The translations under genes and the position numbers were made by a program. Under the pieces are notes generated by a model that worked only from the letters and a program-made list of their open reading frames with translations, had not been told where the DNA came from and ran no database searches. DNA of 9,683 nucleotides from CAZUSC01 sp964622915 (GTDB lineage Bacteria; Patescibacteriota; Andersenbacteria; UBA10190), in assembly GCA_964622915.1 (NCBI GenBank), contig CAZUSC010000007.1:1-9683 (forward strand), read 5' to 3'. Below, piece after piece: positions 1 through 6,268 of the stretch. Position 1 is the stretch's first letter, and every line of letters starts with the position of its first letter.

Positions 1-52
1 TATTATCGTAATGTCAAAAAAGAGCCAAGCAGGCATGCTCTGTGAGCGGGTT

Positions 53-114
53 CGAGAACTTTTTGGCATGGTTCTCGCGCAGCGAGGCAAAAAGCTCGAT
101 GCCTCGGAAGCGAG
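53..114. other. GC-rich hairpin cluster in non-coding start of window
   Basis: Two perfect inverted repeats stand close together: CGAGAAC (53-59) with GTTCTCG (71-77), and CGAGGC (83-88) with GCCTCG (101-106). The second arm can instead fold as CTCG-GAAG-CGAG (103-114). Three GAGCG words follow at 124, 134 and 143. Reading frames crossing this stretch give Arg- and Ser-rich proteins without recognisable domains, so I treat 1-414 as non-coding. It may be an RNA end, a repeat element or a remnant; its function is unknown. Confidence 0.4.
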
Positions 115-193
115 TCGCCGGACGAGCGAGAATGAGCGAACAGAGCGTGACTGTGAAGGCGGAGGCTACGTGCCCAGTGGATACGACGTCGGC

Positions 194-221
194 TACAACC
201 TACCAACTACAATCTACAACC
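194..221. repeat. Heptamer tandem array, 4 copies (TACAACC type)
   Basis: Four 7-nt units in a row: TACAACC, TACCAAC, TACAATC, TACAACC. On the minus strand they read as TAGNNNN units (TAGATTG, TAGTTGG, TAGGTTG). A second array of TAGNNNN heptamers lies just after pnp at 2636-2663 on the plus strand. Short intergenic heptamer arrays of this sort are, to my knowledge, scattered in several Patescibacteria genomes; their role is unknown. Confidence 0.7.
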
Positions 222-224
222 TCA

Positions 225-248
225 AAATCTTGCTATATAGCAAGATTT
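225..248. promoter_or_regulatory. Perfect 24-nt palindrome (operator or transcript-end hairpin)
   Basis: AAATCTTGCTAT (225-236) is followed without a gap by its exact reverse complement (237-248). As RNA it could form a 9-bp stem with a TATATA loop. As DNA it is a symmetric dimer-binding site of the kind bound by autoregulatory HTH or antitoxin proteins. No T-run follows on either strand beyond the stem itself, so a classical terminator is not clear. It sits 3 nt after the heptamer array and 167 nt before the preferred pnp start. Confidence 0.5.
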
Positions 249-370
249 GATGTAGTAATAATCATAACGAGTTCATTAATTTATTAATTTATCGGTGACA
301 GTTTTATCGAGTGAAGTCTTTGGATAGATGCCTCGCTGCGGCAGCGCAGCGGAATATGTATCTGAAGATA

Positions 371-406
371 GCTCGGTGCAAGCAGTGCTTGCCGCGGTCA
401 TCGAGC
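371..406 (+). promoter_or_regulatory. Nested hairpin in the pnp leader
   Basis: GCAAGC (378-383), a 3-nt loop and GCTTGC (387-392) form an inner stem. GCTCG (371-375) and CGAGC (402-406) can form an outer stem around it. The structure ends 8 nt before the ATG at 415. In Escherichia coli the pnp leader has a hairpin that RNase III cuts and PNPase then attacks, giving autogenous control; a similar role here is inference. If translation starts at 328 instead, these bases would be coding. Confidence 0.4.
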
Positions 407-414
407 AAAAACTT

Positions 415-2631
415 ATGAAAAAAAATGGTAAGAGCATTTGCGTCGGCCAGATTGGTGGCCAGGAATTGTGTTTAACTACGGGGGAGCTAGCCAAGCAAGC
501 CGGCGGAGCCGTCGTTGTTCAATATGGCGAAACAGTGGTTTTAGGTACGGCCACGATGGGCCGGCCCCTAAATCCAGAAGGCGATTACTTGCCTTTGCTG
601 GTCGATTACGAAGAAAAGTTTTACGCCGCCGGCAAAATCAAAGGCAGCCGCTTCGTAAAGCGCGAAGGCCGCCCGCACGACGATGCCATTTTAACTTCCC
701 GCCTGATTGACCGGTCTATTCGGCCGCTCTTCCCTAAGGGAATGATTAATGACGTGCAGGTTGTTATTACTGTGCTGTCTTATGACGGCGAGAATGATCC
801 CGATGTTCCGGCCATGGTAGCCGCCTTTGCCGCCCTAGCGATTTCCGATGTGCCGTGGAGCGGACCATTAGCGGCAGTGCGCGTAGCGAAGGTTGATGAT
901 AAGTTCGTCATTAATCCCAGCGTGGAGGAAAAAGAGGCTAGCACGCTTGACCTGCTCCTAGCCGGTACCGGCAAAGACGTGGTCATGATTGAAGCTGGCG
1001 CCCATGAAATACCGGAAGAATCCATGATTGATGCGATTGAAGAAGGCCAGAAGTCCCTGGGTTTGATAATTGATTTGGTTAACGATTTACAGAAGAAAGC
1101 TGGTAAAGAAAAGAACGAGCCAACCTTAATGAAAAAAGACGAGGAATTGAGCAAGCGTCTGCAAGAAATTGCCCGACCCAAGTTTGTTGAAGCAATTACC
1201 AGTGCTAAAACCAAGGAGACTATTGGGCAAGCGGAGCGAGATACGCACGCTTTCGTCAAAGAACAGTTGTCCGAGGATGAACAAGAAACAATTTCCGATC
1301 GAGATATTGGCAATGCTGTTCATGAGTTGCATGCTTCATTCTGGCGTGAGTTGATATTAAAAAAAGGAGAACGCAGTGATGGCCGCGCTTTAGATGAAGT
1401 GCGCAGCTTAAGCGTCCGAGTTGGCGTCTTGCCCCGCACTCATGGCTCGGGGCTGTTTCAGCGCGGCGACACGCAGATTCTAACGACCGTAACTTTGGGC
1501 GGCCCTAGCGACATGTTGATTGTTGACACCATGGAAAGTGAAACCAAGAAGCGTTATCTGCATTATTACAACTTCCCAGCCTTCTCGGTTGGAGAAACTA
1601 AGCCTAATCGCGGCCCAGGCCGCCGTGAGATTGGGCACGGGGCATTAGCCGAGCGGGCATTGGTCCCTGTCTTGCCCGCTAAGGAGTCATGGCCCTACAT
1701 GATGATGTTGGTTTCTGAAGTGCTGGAAAGCCACGGCTCATCTTCCATGGCCTCTGTCTGCGGATCGTCTCTAGCCTTAATGGATGCCGGCGTGCCGATT
1801 AAAAAAGCAGTGGCCGGTATTGCTATGGGCTTGGTGTCTGATGGCCCAGATAACTACAAAGTTCTAACCGACATCGCCGGAATTGAAGACGAGAAAGGGG
1901 ACATGGATTTCAAGGTGGCCGGAACAGCCGACGGTATCACTGCTCTGCAGATGGATATTAAAGTGGGCGGTTTAACTCGCCAGATATTGATGGACGCTTT
2001 GAACCAGGCTAAGCAAGCCCGTCTGCACATTATGGAAGCGATGAACGCCGTGCTTGATAAGCCGCGGGCAGATTTATCTCCCTACGCTCCTCGCATCCAC
2101 ACCGTTCGCGTGCCGGTTGAGAAGATTGGCGACTTGATTGGTCCGAAAGGAAAGCACATCAACGAAATTATCGAGCAGACCGGCGTGGAAATTGATATCG
2201 ACGATGATGGCTTGGTATCGATCACGACCAATGATGCAGCCGCAATGGAAAAGGCGAAAGAGTGGGTTCATAACATGACCCGTGAAATAAAAGCAGGAGA
2301 GCGCTTCGAAGGCCGCGTTACCCGCATTATGGACTTCGGTGCCTTCGTGGAATTAGTGCCCAATGTCGAAGGCATGGTCCACATCTCCCAATTCCGTGAT
2401 GAGCGGATTGATAAGATTAGTGACGTGGTTAAGGTTGGCGACATTATCCCTGTATTAGTAGTTGAAATCGATTCCATGGGCCGCATTAACTTATCGCACA
2501 AGGCGGCGCTGCCGGGCGGCAATGCCAACCCAGCCGAGGGCGGCGGCGGATTCGGCGGGCGCTCTCGTTCGCCGCAGCGAGGTCGCAAGCCGGCTGGCGC
2601 ATTCCGCGGTGGTCCGCGACCTCCGAGGTAA
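415..2631 (+). CDS. pnp: Polyribonucleotide nucleotidyltransferase (PNPase)
   Basis: Phosphorolytic 3'-5' exoribonuclease that degrades mRNA to nucleoside diphosphates, normally as a cytoplasmic trimer. The 738-residue product has the full family order: RNase PH domain 1 with REGRP and LTSRLIDRSIRPLFPKG, a helical linker, RNase PH domain 2 with FPAFSVGE, RREIGHG, SSSMASVCGSSLALMDAG and GDMDFKVAG, then a KH domain with the loop GPKG, an S1 domain (GRVTRIMDFGAFVE...GMVHISQ), and a short Gly/Arg-rich tail. D492 and D498 match the metal-binding aspartates D486 and D492 of the E. coli enzyme. I chose the ATG at 415 because it leaves about 17 residues before the conserved LTTGELAKQAGG, as in other PNPases. 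An in-frame ATG at 328 would add 29 residues with no family resemblance. Neither start has a clear Shine-Dalgarno site. A terminator follows; rpsO, a common upstream neighbour, is not in the window. Confidence 0.95.
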   Translation: MKKNGKSICVGQIGGQELCLTTGELAKQAGGAVVVQYGETVVLGTATMGRPLNPEGDYLPLLVDYEEKFYAAGKIKGSRFVKREGRPHDDAILTSRLIDRSIRPLFPKGMINDVQVVITVLSYDGENDPDVPAMVAAFAALAISDVPWSGPLAAVRVAKVDDKFVINPSVEEKEASTLDLLLAGTGKDVVMIEAGAHEIPEESMIDAIEEGQKSLGLIIDLVNDLQKKAGKEKNEPTLMKKDEELSKRLQEIARPKFVEAITSAKTKETIGQAERDTHAFVKEQLSEDEQETISDRDIGNAVHELHASFWRELILKKGERSDGRALDEVRSLSVRVGVLPRTHGSGLFQRGDTQILTTVTLGGPSDMLIVDTMESETKKRYLHYYNFPAFSVGETKPNRGPGRREIGHGALAERALVPVLPAKESWPYMMMLVSEVLESHGSSSMASVCGSSLALMDAGVPIKKAVAGIAMGLVSDGPDNYKVLTDIAGIEDEKGDMDFKVAGTADGITALQMDIKVGGLTRQILMDALNQAKQARLHIMEAMNAVLDKPRADLSPYAPRIHTVRVPVEKIGDLIGPKGKHINEIIEQTGVEIDIDDDGLVSITTNDAAAMEKAKEWVHNMTREIKAGERFEGRVTRIMDFGAFVELVPNVEGMVHISQFRDERIDKISDVVKVGDIIPVLVVEIDSMGRINLSHKAALPGGNANPAEGGGGFGGRSRSPQRGRKPAGAFRGGPRPPR

Positions 2632-2635
2632 ATTG

Positions 2636-2663
2636 TAGAAATTAGAAATTAGAAAATAGAAAT
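2636..2663. repeat. Heptamer tandem array, 4 copies (TAGAAAT type)
   Basis: TAGAAAT, TAGAAAT, TAGAAAA, TAGAAAT stand head to tail starting 5 nt after the pnp stop codon. The units share the TAGNNNN form with the array at 194-221 but lie on the opposite strand, so the two arrays flank pnp and point away from it. Confidence 0.7.
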
Positions 2664-2679
2664 TAATAACGAGTAATGG

Positions 2680-2716
2680 AAAACGGCTCTTGCCAACGCG
2701 AGAGCCGTTTTGTTTT
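2680..2716 (+). terminator. Rho-independent terminator of pnp
   Basis: AAAACGGCTCT (2680-2690) pairs perfectly with AGAGCCGTTTT (2701-2711) around a 10-nt loop and is followed by TGTTTT. It lies 49 nt after the pnp stop codon, so pnp is the last gene of its transcript. Confidence 0.9.
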
Positions 2717-2795
2717 AAGGTGTTGTTTTCCGGCCAATTGTTAGATAAAAAAGTGAAATGCTTTACGGTCTTCCGCCCATAGTATTGCGGGGGAT

Positions 2796-2833
2796 AAGAA
2801 AAAAGGAGGGCATCTCACAAGAGATCCCTCCTT
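2796..2833 (-). terminator. Rho-independent terminator of the minus-strand membrane protein gene
   Basis: On the plus strand AAGGAGGG (2803-2810) and ATCTC (2812-2816) pair with GAGAT (2821-2825) and CCCTCCTT (2826-2833), giving 13 bp with one bulged base and an ACAA loop. Read on the minus strand the stem ends in CC followed by TTTTTTCTTAT. It starts 8 nt after the stop codon of the gene at 2841-3305 and insulates it from pnp. Confidence 0.88.
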
Positions 2834-2840
2834 ATGCTGA

Positions 2841-3305
2841 CTACCAGGCATCTTCCTCAAGCAGCCCTGTGAGGAATTTTGTTGCCTCCTTCTCCGTTAA
2901 TCCTGGATTTTGTTCTGCATGTCTGACGATCCTCTCTTCCCAACTGTTTTCCATCATCTCCTGCGCAGTGATTACTTTTGTAATCCACACACCTTCTAAC
3001 TCAGAAGCTCTTTTTTCTGCTTCTTCACGAGAAGAGAACCTTTGTGCAAACTCCTCAGATCTCATTACTTCATAAGAGCTATGCACGTAACCCTTCCAAT
3101 TTCTTTTCCTGCTTTTGACTTTTATGACATACCGCTTTGGAATGTCATAGAATTTCGGAAATTCTACTTTTACAGGCTTGCTTGTTCCGTCTTGATTTCC
3201 ATCTCCTTTTTTCATGTCTTCGATAATTGCGGACGGCATCGGCAACAGACTCAGCAAACACAGAGCTACTATCACGCACGAAATTGCTACACCTATAGCT
3301 AACAT
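2841..3305 (-). CDS. Small N-terminally membrane-anchored protein, function unknown
   Basis: I do not recognise this 154-residue protein. The ATG at 3305 is preceded by AAAGGAG (3312-3318) with a 6-nt gap, the best Shine-Dalgarno site in the window, so I reject the longer frame opening at 3365. Residues 2-22 form one hydrophobic segment (LAIGVAISCVIVALCLLSLL) with no lysine or arginine before it, which suggests a signal anchor rather than a cleaved signal peptide. A Gly/Asp/Lys linker follows, then a soluble region of about 100 residues. That region starts KFYDIPKRYVIKVKSRKRNW, has a charged helix FSSREEAEKRASEL, and ends in an acidic tail. The YVIKV...F-S-x-EEA pattern resembles small alpha/beta modules of unknown function. 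Seven of nine arginine codons are AGA or AGG, whereas pnp uses almost only CGN, so the gene may be acquired. It is divergent from a TrmB-type regulator and shares its control region. Confidence 0.8.
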   Translation of the reverse strand: MLAIGVAISCVIVALCLLSLLPMPSAIIEDMKKGDGNQDGTSKPVKVEFPKFYDIPKRYVIKVKSRKRNWKGYVHSSYEVMRSEEFAQRFSSREEAEKRASELEGVWITKVITAQEMMENSWEERIVRHAEQNPGLTEKEATKFLTGLLEEDAW

Positions 3306-3353
3306 GGTATACTCCTTTGATGTAGAGGGGACAGGAATTACAATCAACACCCC

Positions 3354-3382
3354 AGCATAGGTCATTTATATAAATTTGTCAA
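3354..3382 (-). promoter_or_regulatory. Promoter of the minus-strand membrane protein gene
   Basis: On the minus strand a perfect -35 TTGACA (3382-3377) is followed after 17 nt by TATGCT (3359-3354), which matches 4 of 6 positions of TATAAT including A2 and T6. Transcription would start near 3347 and give a leader of about 40 nt containing the Shine-Dalgarno site. Confidence 0.65.
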
Positions 3383-3384
3383 GT

Positions 3385-3407
3385 ATTGTTGGACAATTGT
3401 TGACAAT
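3385..3407. promoter_or_regulatory. Tandem inverted-repeat operator between divergent promoters
   Basis: Two dyads touch each other: ATTGT-TGG-ACAAT (3385-3397) and ATTGT-TG-ACAAT (3396-3407). The second covers the -35 box of the regulator promoter (3400-3405) and the first begins 2 nt from the -35 box of the divergent promoter (3377-3382). TTGTTG also repeats directly at an 11-nt step (3386, 3397) and has an inverted partner CAACAA at 3412-3417. Binding of the adjacent TrmB-type protein is inference; the geometry suits a repressor of both genes. Confidence 0.6.
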
Positions 3408-3428
3408 GTTTCAACAACAGACTATAAT
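3400..3428 (+). promoter_or_regulatory. Consensus sigma70 promoter of the TrmB-type gene (leaderless)
   Basis: TTGACA (3400-3405), a 17-nt spacer and TATAAT (3423-3428) match the consensus at all 12 positions. The usual start, 7 nt after the -10 box, falls on base 3435, the A of the ATG, so the mRNA should have no leader and no Shine-Dalgarno site. Confidence 0.85.
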
Positions 3429-3434
3429 GTGTAA

Positions 3435-4199
3435 ATGGCAGTACAAAATTCGCTCAAAGCTATTGGATTAAATGATAAAGAGATAAAAGTGTATCTGGCG
3501 TTATTAAAGAGCGGTAAGGCTACCCCTTCTGCCCTAGCCAAGACGACCGGAATTAACCGCGCCACAGTCTATAGCGTAGCTAAGAGCCTTATATCAATGG
3601 GCATCGTGGCCGAGGACTTAAGCGGCAAGACTCTTTATTTTGTTCCCTTAGCAATCTCTAGTTTAGAGCAGATTGTTGAGCGGCCCCGGCGTGAGTTAAA
3701 AGAAAAGGAAGTATTTATTAAGAAGGCGATTGATGAGTTGAGCCTTATTTCTGCTGGCCAGAGCTATCCGGTGCCAAAGATTAGGTTTATAGCGGAAGAT
3801 ACTTTGAAAGACTTCCTCTATGCGAACATACGCAAATGGCAGTCGGCAGCGCTTAAGGGTGACGGGGCTGTATGGGGTTTCCAAGACTCCAGCTTTGCCG
3901 AGGCATATAAGAACTGGATAGCGTATGGTTGGCAAACTAAAGAGAGTAAAGATAAGCGCTATATAGTGCGACATCTAACCAACATGTCCTCTTTTGAAAA
4001 AGGAATGAAAAAATATCCCAATCGGCAGATTAAGTTTTTGAAAGAGATGGATTTTACCTCGACCATCTGGGTAGCGGGAGATTATCTAGCTATGGTAGTA
4101 ACCAAGCAGCATCCTTTTTATTTAGTAGAGATCCATGACAAAACGTTGGCTCATAATATGAGAGAGGTACTGAGAACTTTGTGGGAGAAGTCTAAATAG
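3435..4199 (+). CDS. TrmB-family transcriptional regulator
   Basis: DNA-binding regulator of 254 residues. Residues 1-70 form a winged helix-turn-helix: LKAIGLNDKEIKVYLALL is the typical TrmB first helix, SALAKTTGINRATVYSVAKSL holds the turn and recognition helix, and MGIVAEDLSGKTLYFVPL the wing. Residues 71-105 are helical and charged (VERPRRELKEKEVFIKKAI) and probably mediate dimerisation. Residues 113-254 form an alpha/beta ligand or sensor domain of the type found behind TrmB wHTH modules in Patescibacteria; the effector cannot be read from sequence, and a sugar ligand as in archaeal TrmB should not be assumed. The ATG sits 7 nt downstream of a perfect TATAAT box, so no Shine-Dalgarno site is expected. 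Inverted repeats over its promoter suggest autoregulation and control of the divergent membrane protein gene. The stop is TAG; no clear terminator follows. Confidence 0.88.
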   Translation: MAVQNSLKAIGLNDKEIKVYLALLKSGKATPSALAKTTGINRATVYSVAKSLISMGIVAEDLSGKTLYFVPLAISSLEQIVERPRRELKEKEVFIKKAIDELSLISAGQSYPVPKIRFIAEDTLKDFLYANIRKWQSAALKGDGAVWGFQDSSFAEAYKNWIAYGWQTKESKDKRYIVRHLTNMSSFEKGMKKYPNRQIKFLKEMDFTSTIWVAGDYLAMVVTKQHPFYLVEIHDKTLAHNMREVLRTLWEKSK

Positions 4200-4230
4200 G
4201 AGAATTCAAACTTCGTATTCAATTTCTTTC

Positions 4231-4261
4231 TTGTTACCCCGCTCATTTGATATCATATAAA
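4231..4261 (+). promoter_or_regulatory. Weak candidate promoter for the proline-rich membrane protein gene
   Basis: TTGTTA (4231-4236) and TATAAA (4256-4261) lie 19 nt apart in the 94-nt gap after the TrmB-type gene. The spacer is longer than usual, so read-through from 3400 is an equal possibility. No Shine-Dalgarno site precedes the ATG at 4294. Confidence 0.3.
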
Positions 4262-4293
4262 GACCGATCTCCTTCTTATCTGCCTAATTGATT

Positions 4294-6174
4294 ATGGTTG
4301 ACGTACCAATCAACAAACTACCAGCGGGCTTTCCTCCTCGTCCACCTTTTCCCGTCCCTCCATCGCGCGGCCAAAAACCGCCACAGAGAGGCGACGGCCC
4401 GCCTGTACCACCACCCCTAATTCCACCCAGGGCTCCAAGTGTCAGTATTCCCGTCAATAAGCCTGCCGAGACAAAAAGTGTTGCTAAGTCTTCACCACCA
4501 GTCATCCATACTATGCGCGATGATTTGGCTGATGCTAAAAAAAGTGGTCCGCCAGTGCTGCCAGCCGCGCCGGCAAAACCTATTACGCTCGATGCGACTC
4601 CTCCTCTTAGGACTGGCGATTTGCCAGTAAGTAATCAAAAACTCCCTTTGCCGCCGGCCGGACCCAAACTAGCGCAGGTAATGGCACCGCCCCAACTGCC
4701 TAAACGTCGGGGAAAAACCAAGTGGCTGGTATTTTTCTTGCTCTTATTAGTAGTCGGCGGGGCACTTGGCGGTGGCCTATGGTGGTGGCTTCAGTACTAT
4801 CAAGCTGGCAATAATAATGTCGGCGTATCCCCGGAAACTTCCTTAACAGCGGCCCAAGTTTTGCCAGAAGATTCTTCATTAATAATGGGATATCGCTTAA
4901 AAGATGGCGGAAGCCGGCAGAATATTCAGAAGCTATGGTCGAACAACAGCAATAATAGCAGCGCACCGGTGGCCGACTTATTAAACGGGAATCCCAGCCT
5001 TCTGCTAGCCCAACAAGACATTGAAGAGTTTTATTATGTTCTGCTGCCAAATGATCCGCGTATGTATTTAGTAGTGCCAACTAGTCCGTTCATTGAGCAG
5101 ACCTTAGCTGAACAAAGCCACCTCCAGGCATTAACCAAGGGTAATTGGAGGATAATTCACCCATTAAGTACACAGTCATATGAAGAAGCTTTCGTTGCTG
5201 GAACTTTAACTGATCCACGCTCGCTTGAAAGTGCGGATGCATCCTCTCCTATTGTCTGGCGACTAAGCCCTTCTTTTGCTCGGAGTCTGCATGATAACCC
5301 AGTGGCAATTAATATCTTAGCTGTGGCTTTAGCGGATACGCCTTTGGCGGGCACCTTCACTTCAACCAAAGATATAATTTTATTTGGGAATGGGCCGACT
5401 GCTGCCGCTACTCCTATAAGCGTAGCCAAGCAGGACAGCTTGCTAACTCTTTTGCCACAAGACGTCACATTCGCCTGGCTGGGAGCGGATTTAGCCAACG
5501 ATCTGCCGAGCTGGCAGACTGCCGAACCAGGGGTACAAGGGCTCTTAGACCCCGCTGTACTGGAACAGCCGCAAGTTGCTCAACTAATTAGCCAACTGCA
5601 GAGCCCCTACGCCTATTACCGGCGCGAAGGCACAGGTAGTGTAGAGGATTTTGGTTTAGTTGTATCTTTGCCGGAGTCTCTAAGCCGCACTATTCAATTG
5701 GGTGATCCCGCCCTAGAAGCGGCCCTGCGCGCATTATTGCCCGCTATTACCGGTCAGCCCACCACGGTTTCTCTAGCGTTTAATGATGCCACGTATGGCG
5801 GCCAGTATTTGCGATACCTCAATATTGCCGGCTCCTCACAAGCAATTGACTATGTGGTGACCAATGATCATATTTTAATTGCCAGCTCCAAAGAGGGAAT
5901 GTTTGCCTTGTTAGACGCCTTTACTAAAACACAGCCGGCACTGCCTACTGCCGCCAATTGGTCAGCTTTATTACAGCGCGGCCTTGTTAATCCAGGTAAC
6001 AATTCGACTGTTTTAGGGCTAATTAAGCAACCCGCAGCGGTTAAATTACTTTCTGCCTCGGCCGAACAGGTGCCGTACCTCCTGGCCATTCCGGCCAGCG
6101 GAGTTGACCAAGTATACGGAGCGTTATTGATCGACCAAGCTATAGTCAACAGTCCACCACCTGTACCTCTTTAA
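4294..6174 (+). CDS. Single-pass membrane protein with proline-rich cytoplasmic tail and DUF3352-like ectodomain
   Basis: This 626-residue protein has three parts. Residues 1-136 are low-complexity and very rich in proline (PPRPPFPVPPSRG, PPVPPPLIPP), probably an unstructured cytoplasmic tail able to bind partners. KRRGKTK (137-143) then gives a positive-inside signal before one membrane helix (about 144-168, ending GGLWWWLQYY). The remaining 455 residues should lie outside. They start with an Asn/Ser-rich linker, then VLPEDSSLIMGYRL (189-202), and near the end contain YVVTNDHILIASSKEGMFALLDAF, which resembles the repeated strand-helix unit of DUF3352-type proteins. There is no catalytic motif I recognise, and the ectodomain has no cysteine. 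The next gene shares the LIMGY motif. I chose the ATG at 4294; a TTG at 4288 would add two residues. Function unknown; a surface or envelope scaffold role is a guess. Confidence 0.8.
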   Translation: MVDVPINKLPAGFPPRPPFPVPPSRGQKPPQRGDGPPVPPPLIPPRAPSVSIPVNKPAETKSVAKSSPPVIHTMRDDLADAKKSGPPVLPAAPAKPITLDATPPLRTGDLPVSNQKLPLPPAGPKLAQVMAPPQLPKRRGKTKWLVFFLLLLVVGGALGGGLWWWLQYYQAGNNNVGVSPETSLTAAQVLPEDSSLIMGYRLKDGGSRQNIQKLWSNNSNNSSAPVADLLNGNPSLLLAQQDIEEFYYVLLPNDPRMYLVVPTSPFIEQTLAEQSHLQALTKGNWRIIHPLSTQSYEEAFVAGTLTDPRSLESADASSPIVWRLSPSFARSLHDNPVAINILAVALADTPLAGTFTSTKDIILFGNGPTAAATPISVAKQDSLLTLLPQDVTFAWLGADLANDLPSWQTAEPGVQGLLDPAVLEQPQVAQLISQLQSPYAYYRREGTGSVEDFGLVVSLPESLSRTIQLGDPALEAALRALLPAITGQPTTVSLAFNDATYGGQYLRYLNIAGSSQAIDYVVTNDHILIASSKEGMFALLDAFTKTQPALPTAANWSALLQRGLVNPGNNSTVLGLIKQPAAVKLLSASAEQVPYLLAIPASGVDQVYGALLIDQAIVNSPPPVPL

Positions 6175-6210
6175 AGCTAGGGACGAGCGAATTACAGACG
6201 AAAAAGATAG

Positions 6211-6239
6211 CCAGTGTACAGAAGAGTCGTATACACTGG
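6211..6239. promoter_or_regulatory. Inverted repeat in the gap between the two membrane protein genes
   Basis: CCAGTGTA (6211-6218) and TACACTGG (6232-6239) are perfect 8-nt complements around a 13-nt loop. No T-run follows, so it is not a standard terminator; it could be a processing hairpin or an operator ahead of the gene at 6269. Confidence 0.4.
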
Positions 6240-6268
6240 AGTTTCTAGTAGCATAACTTTTGCGAATA

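Noticed and set aside
49..65. GGTTCGAG resembling a tRNA or tmRNA T-loop
   Set aside because: The flanking bases do not form a T-stem or acceptor stem, and no other tRNA arm is present.
3..206. Overlapping open frames on both strands at the window start
   Set aside because: They are Arg/Ser/His-rich or low in structure, overlap each other, and run into the heptamer array; no family resemblance.
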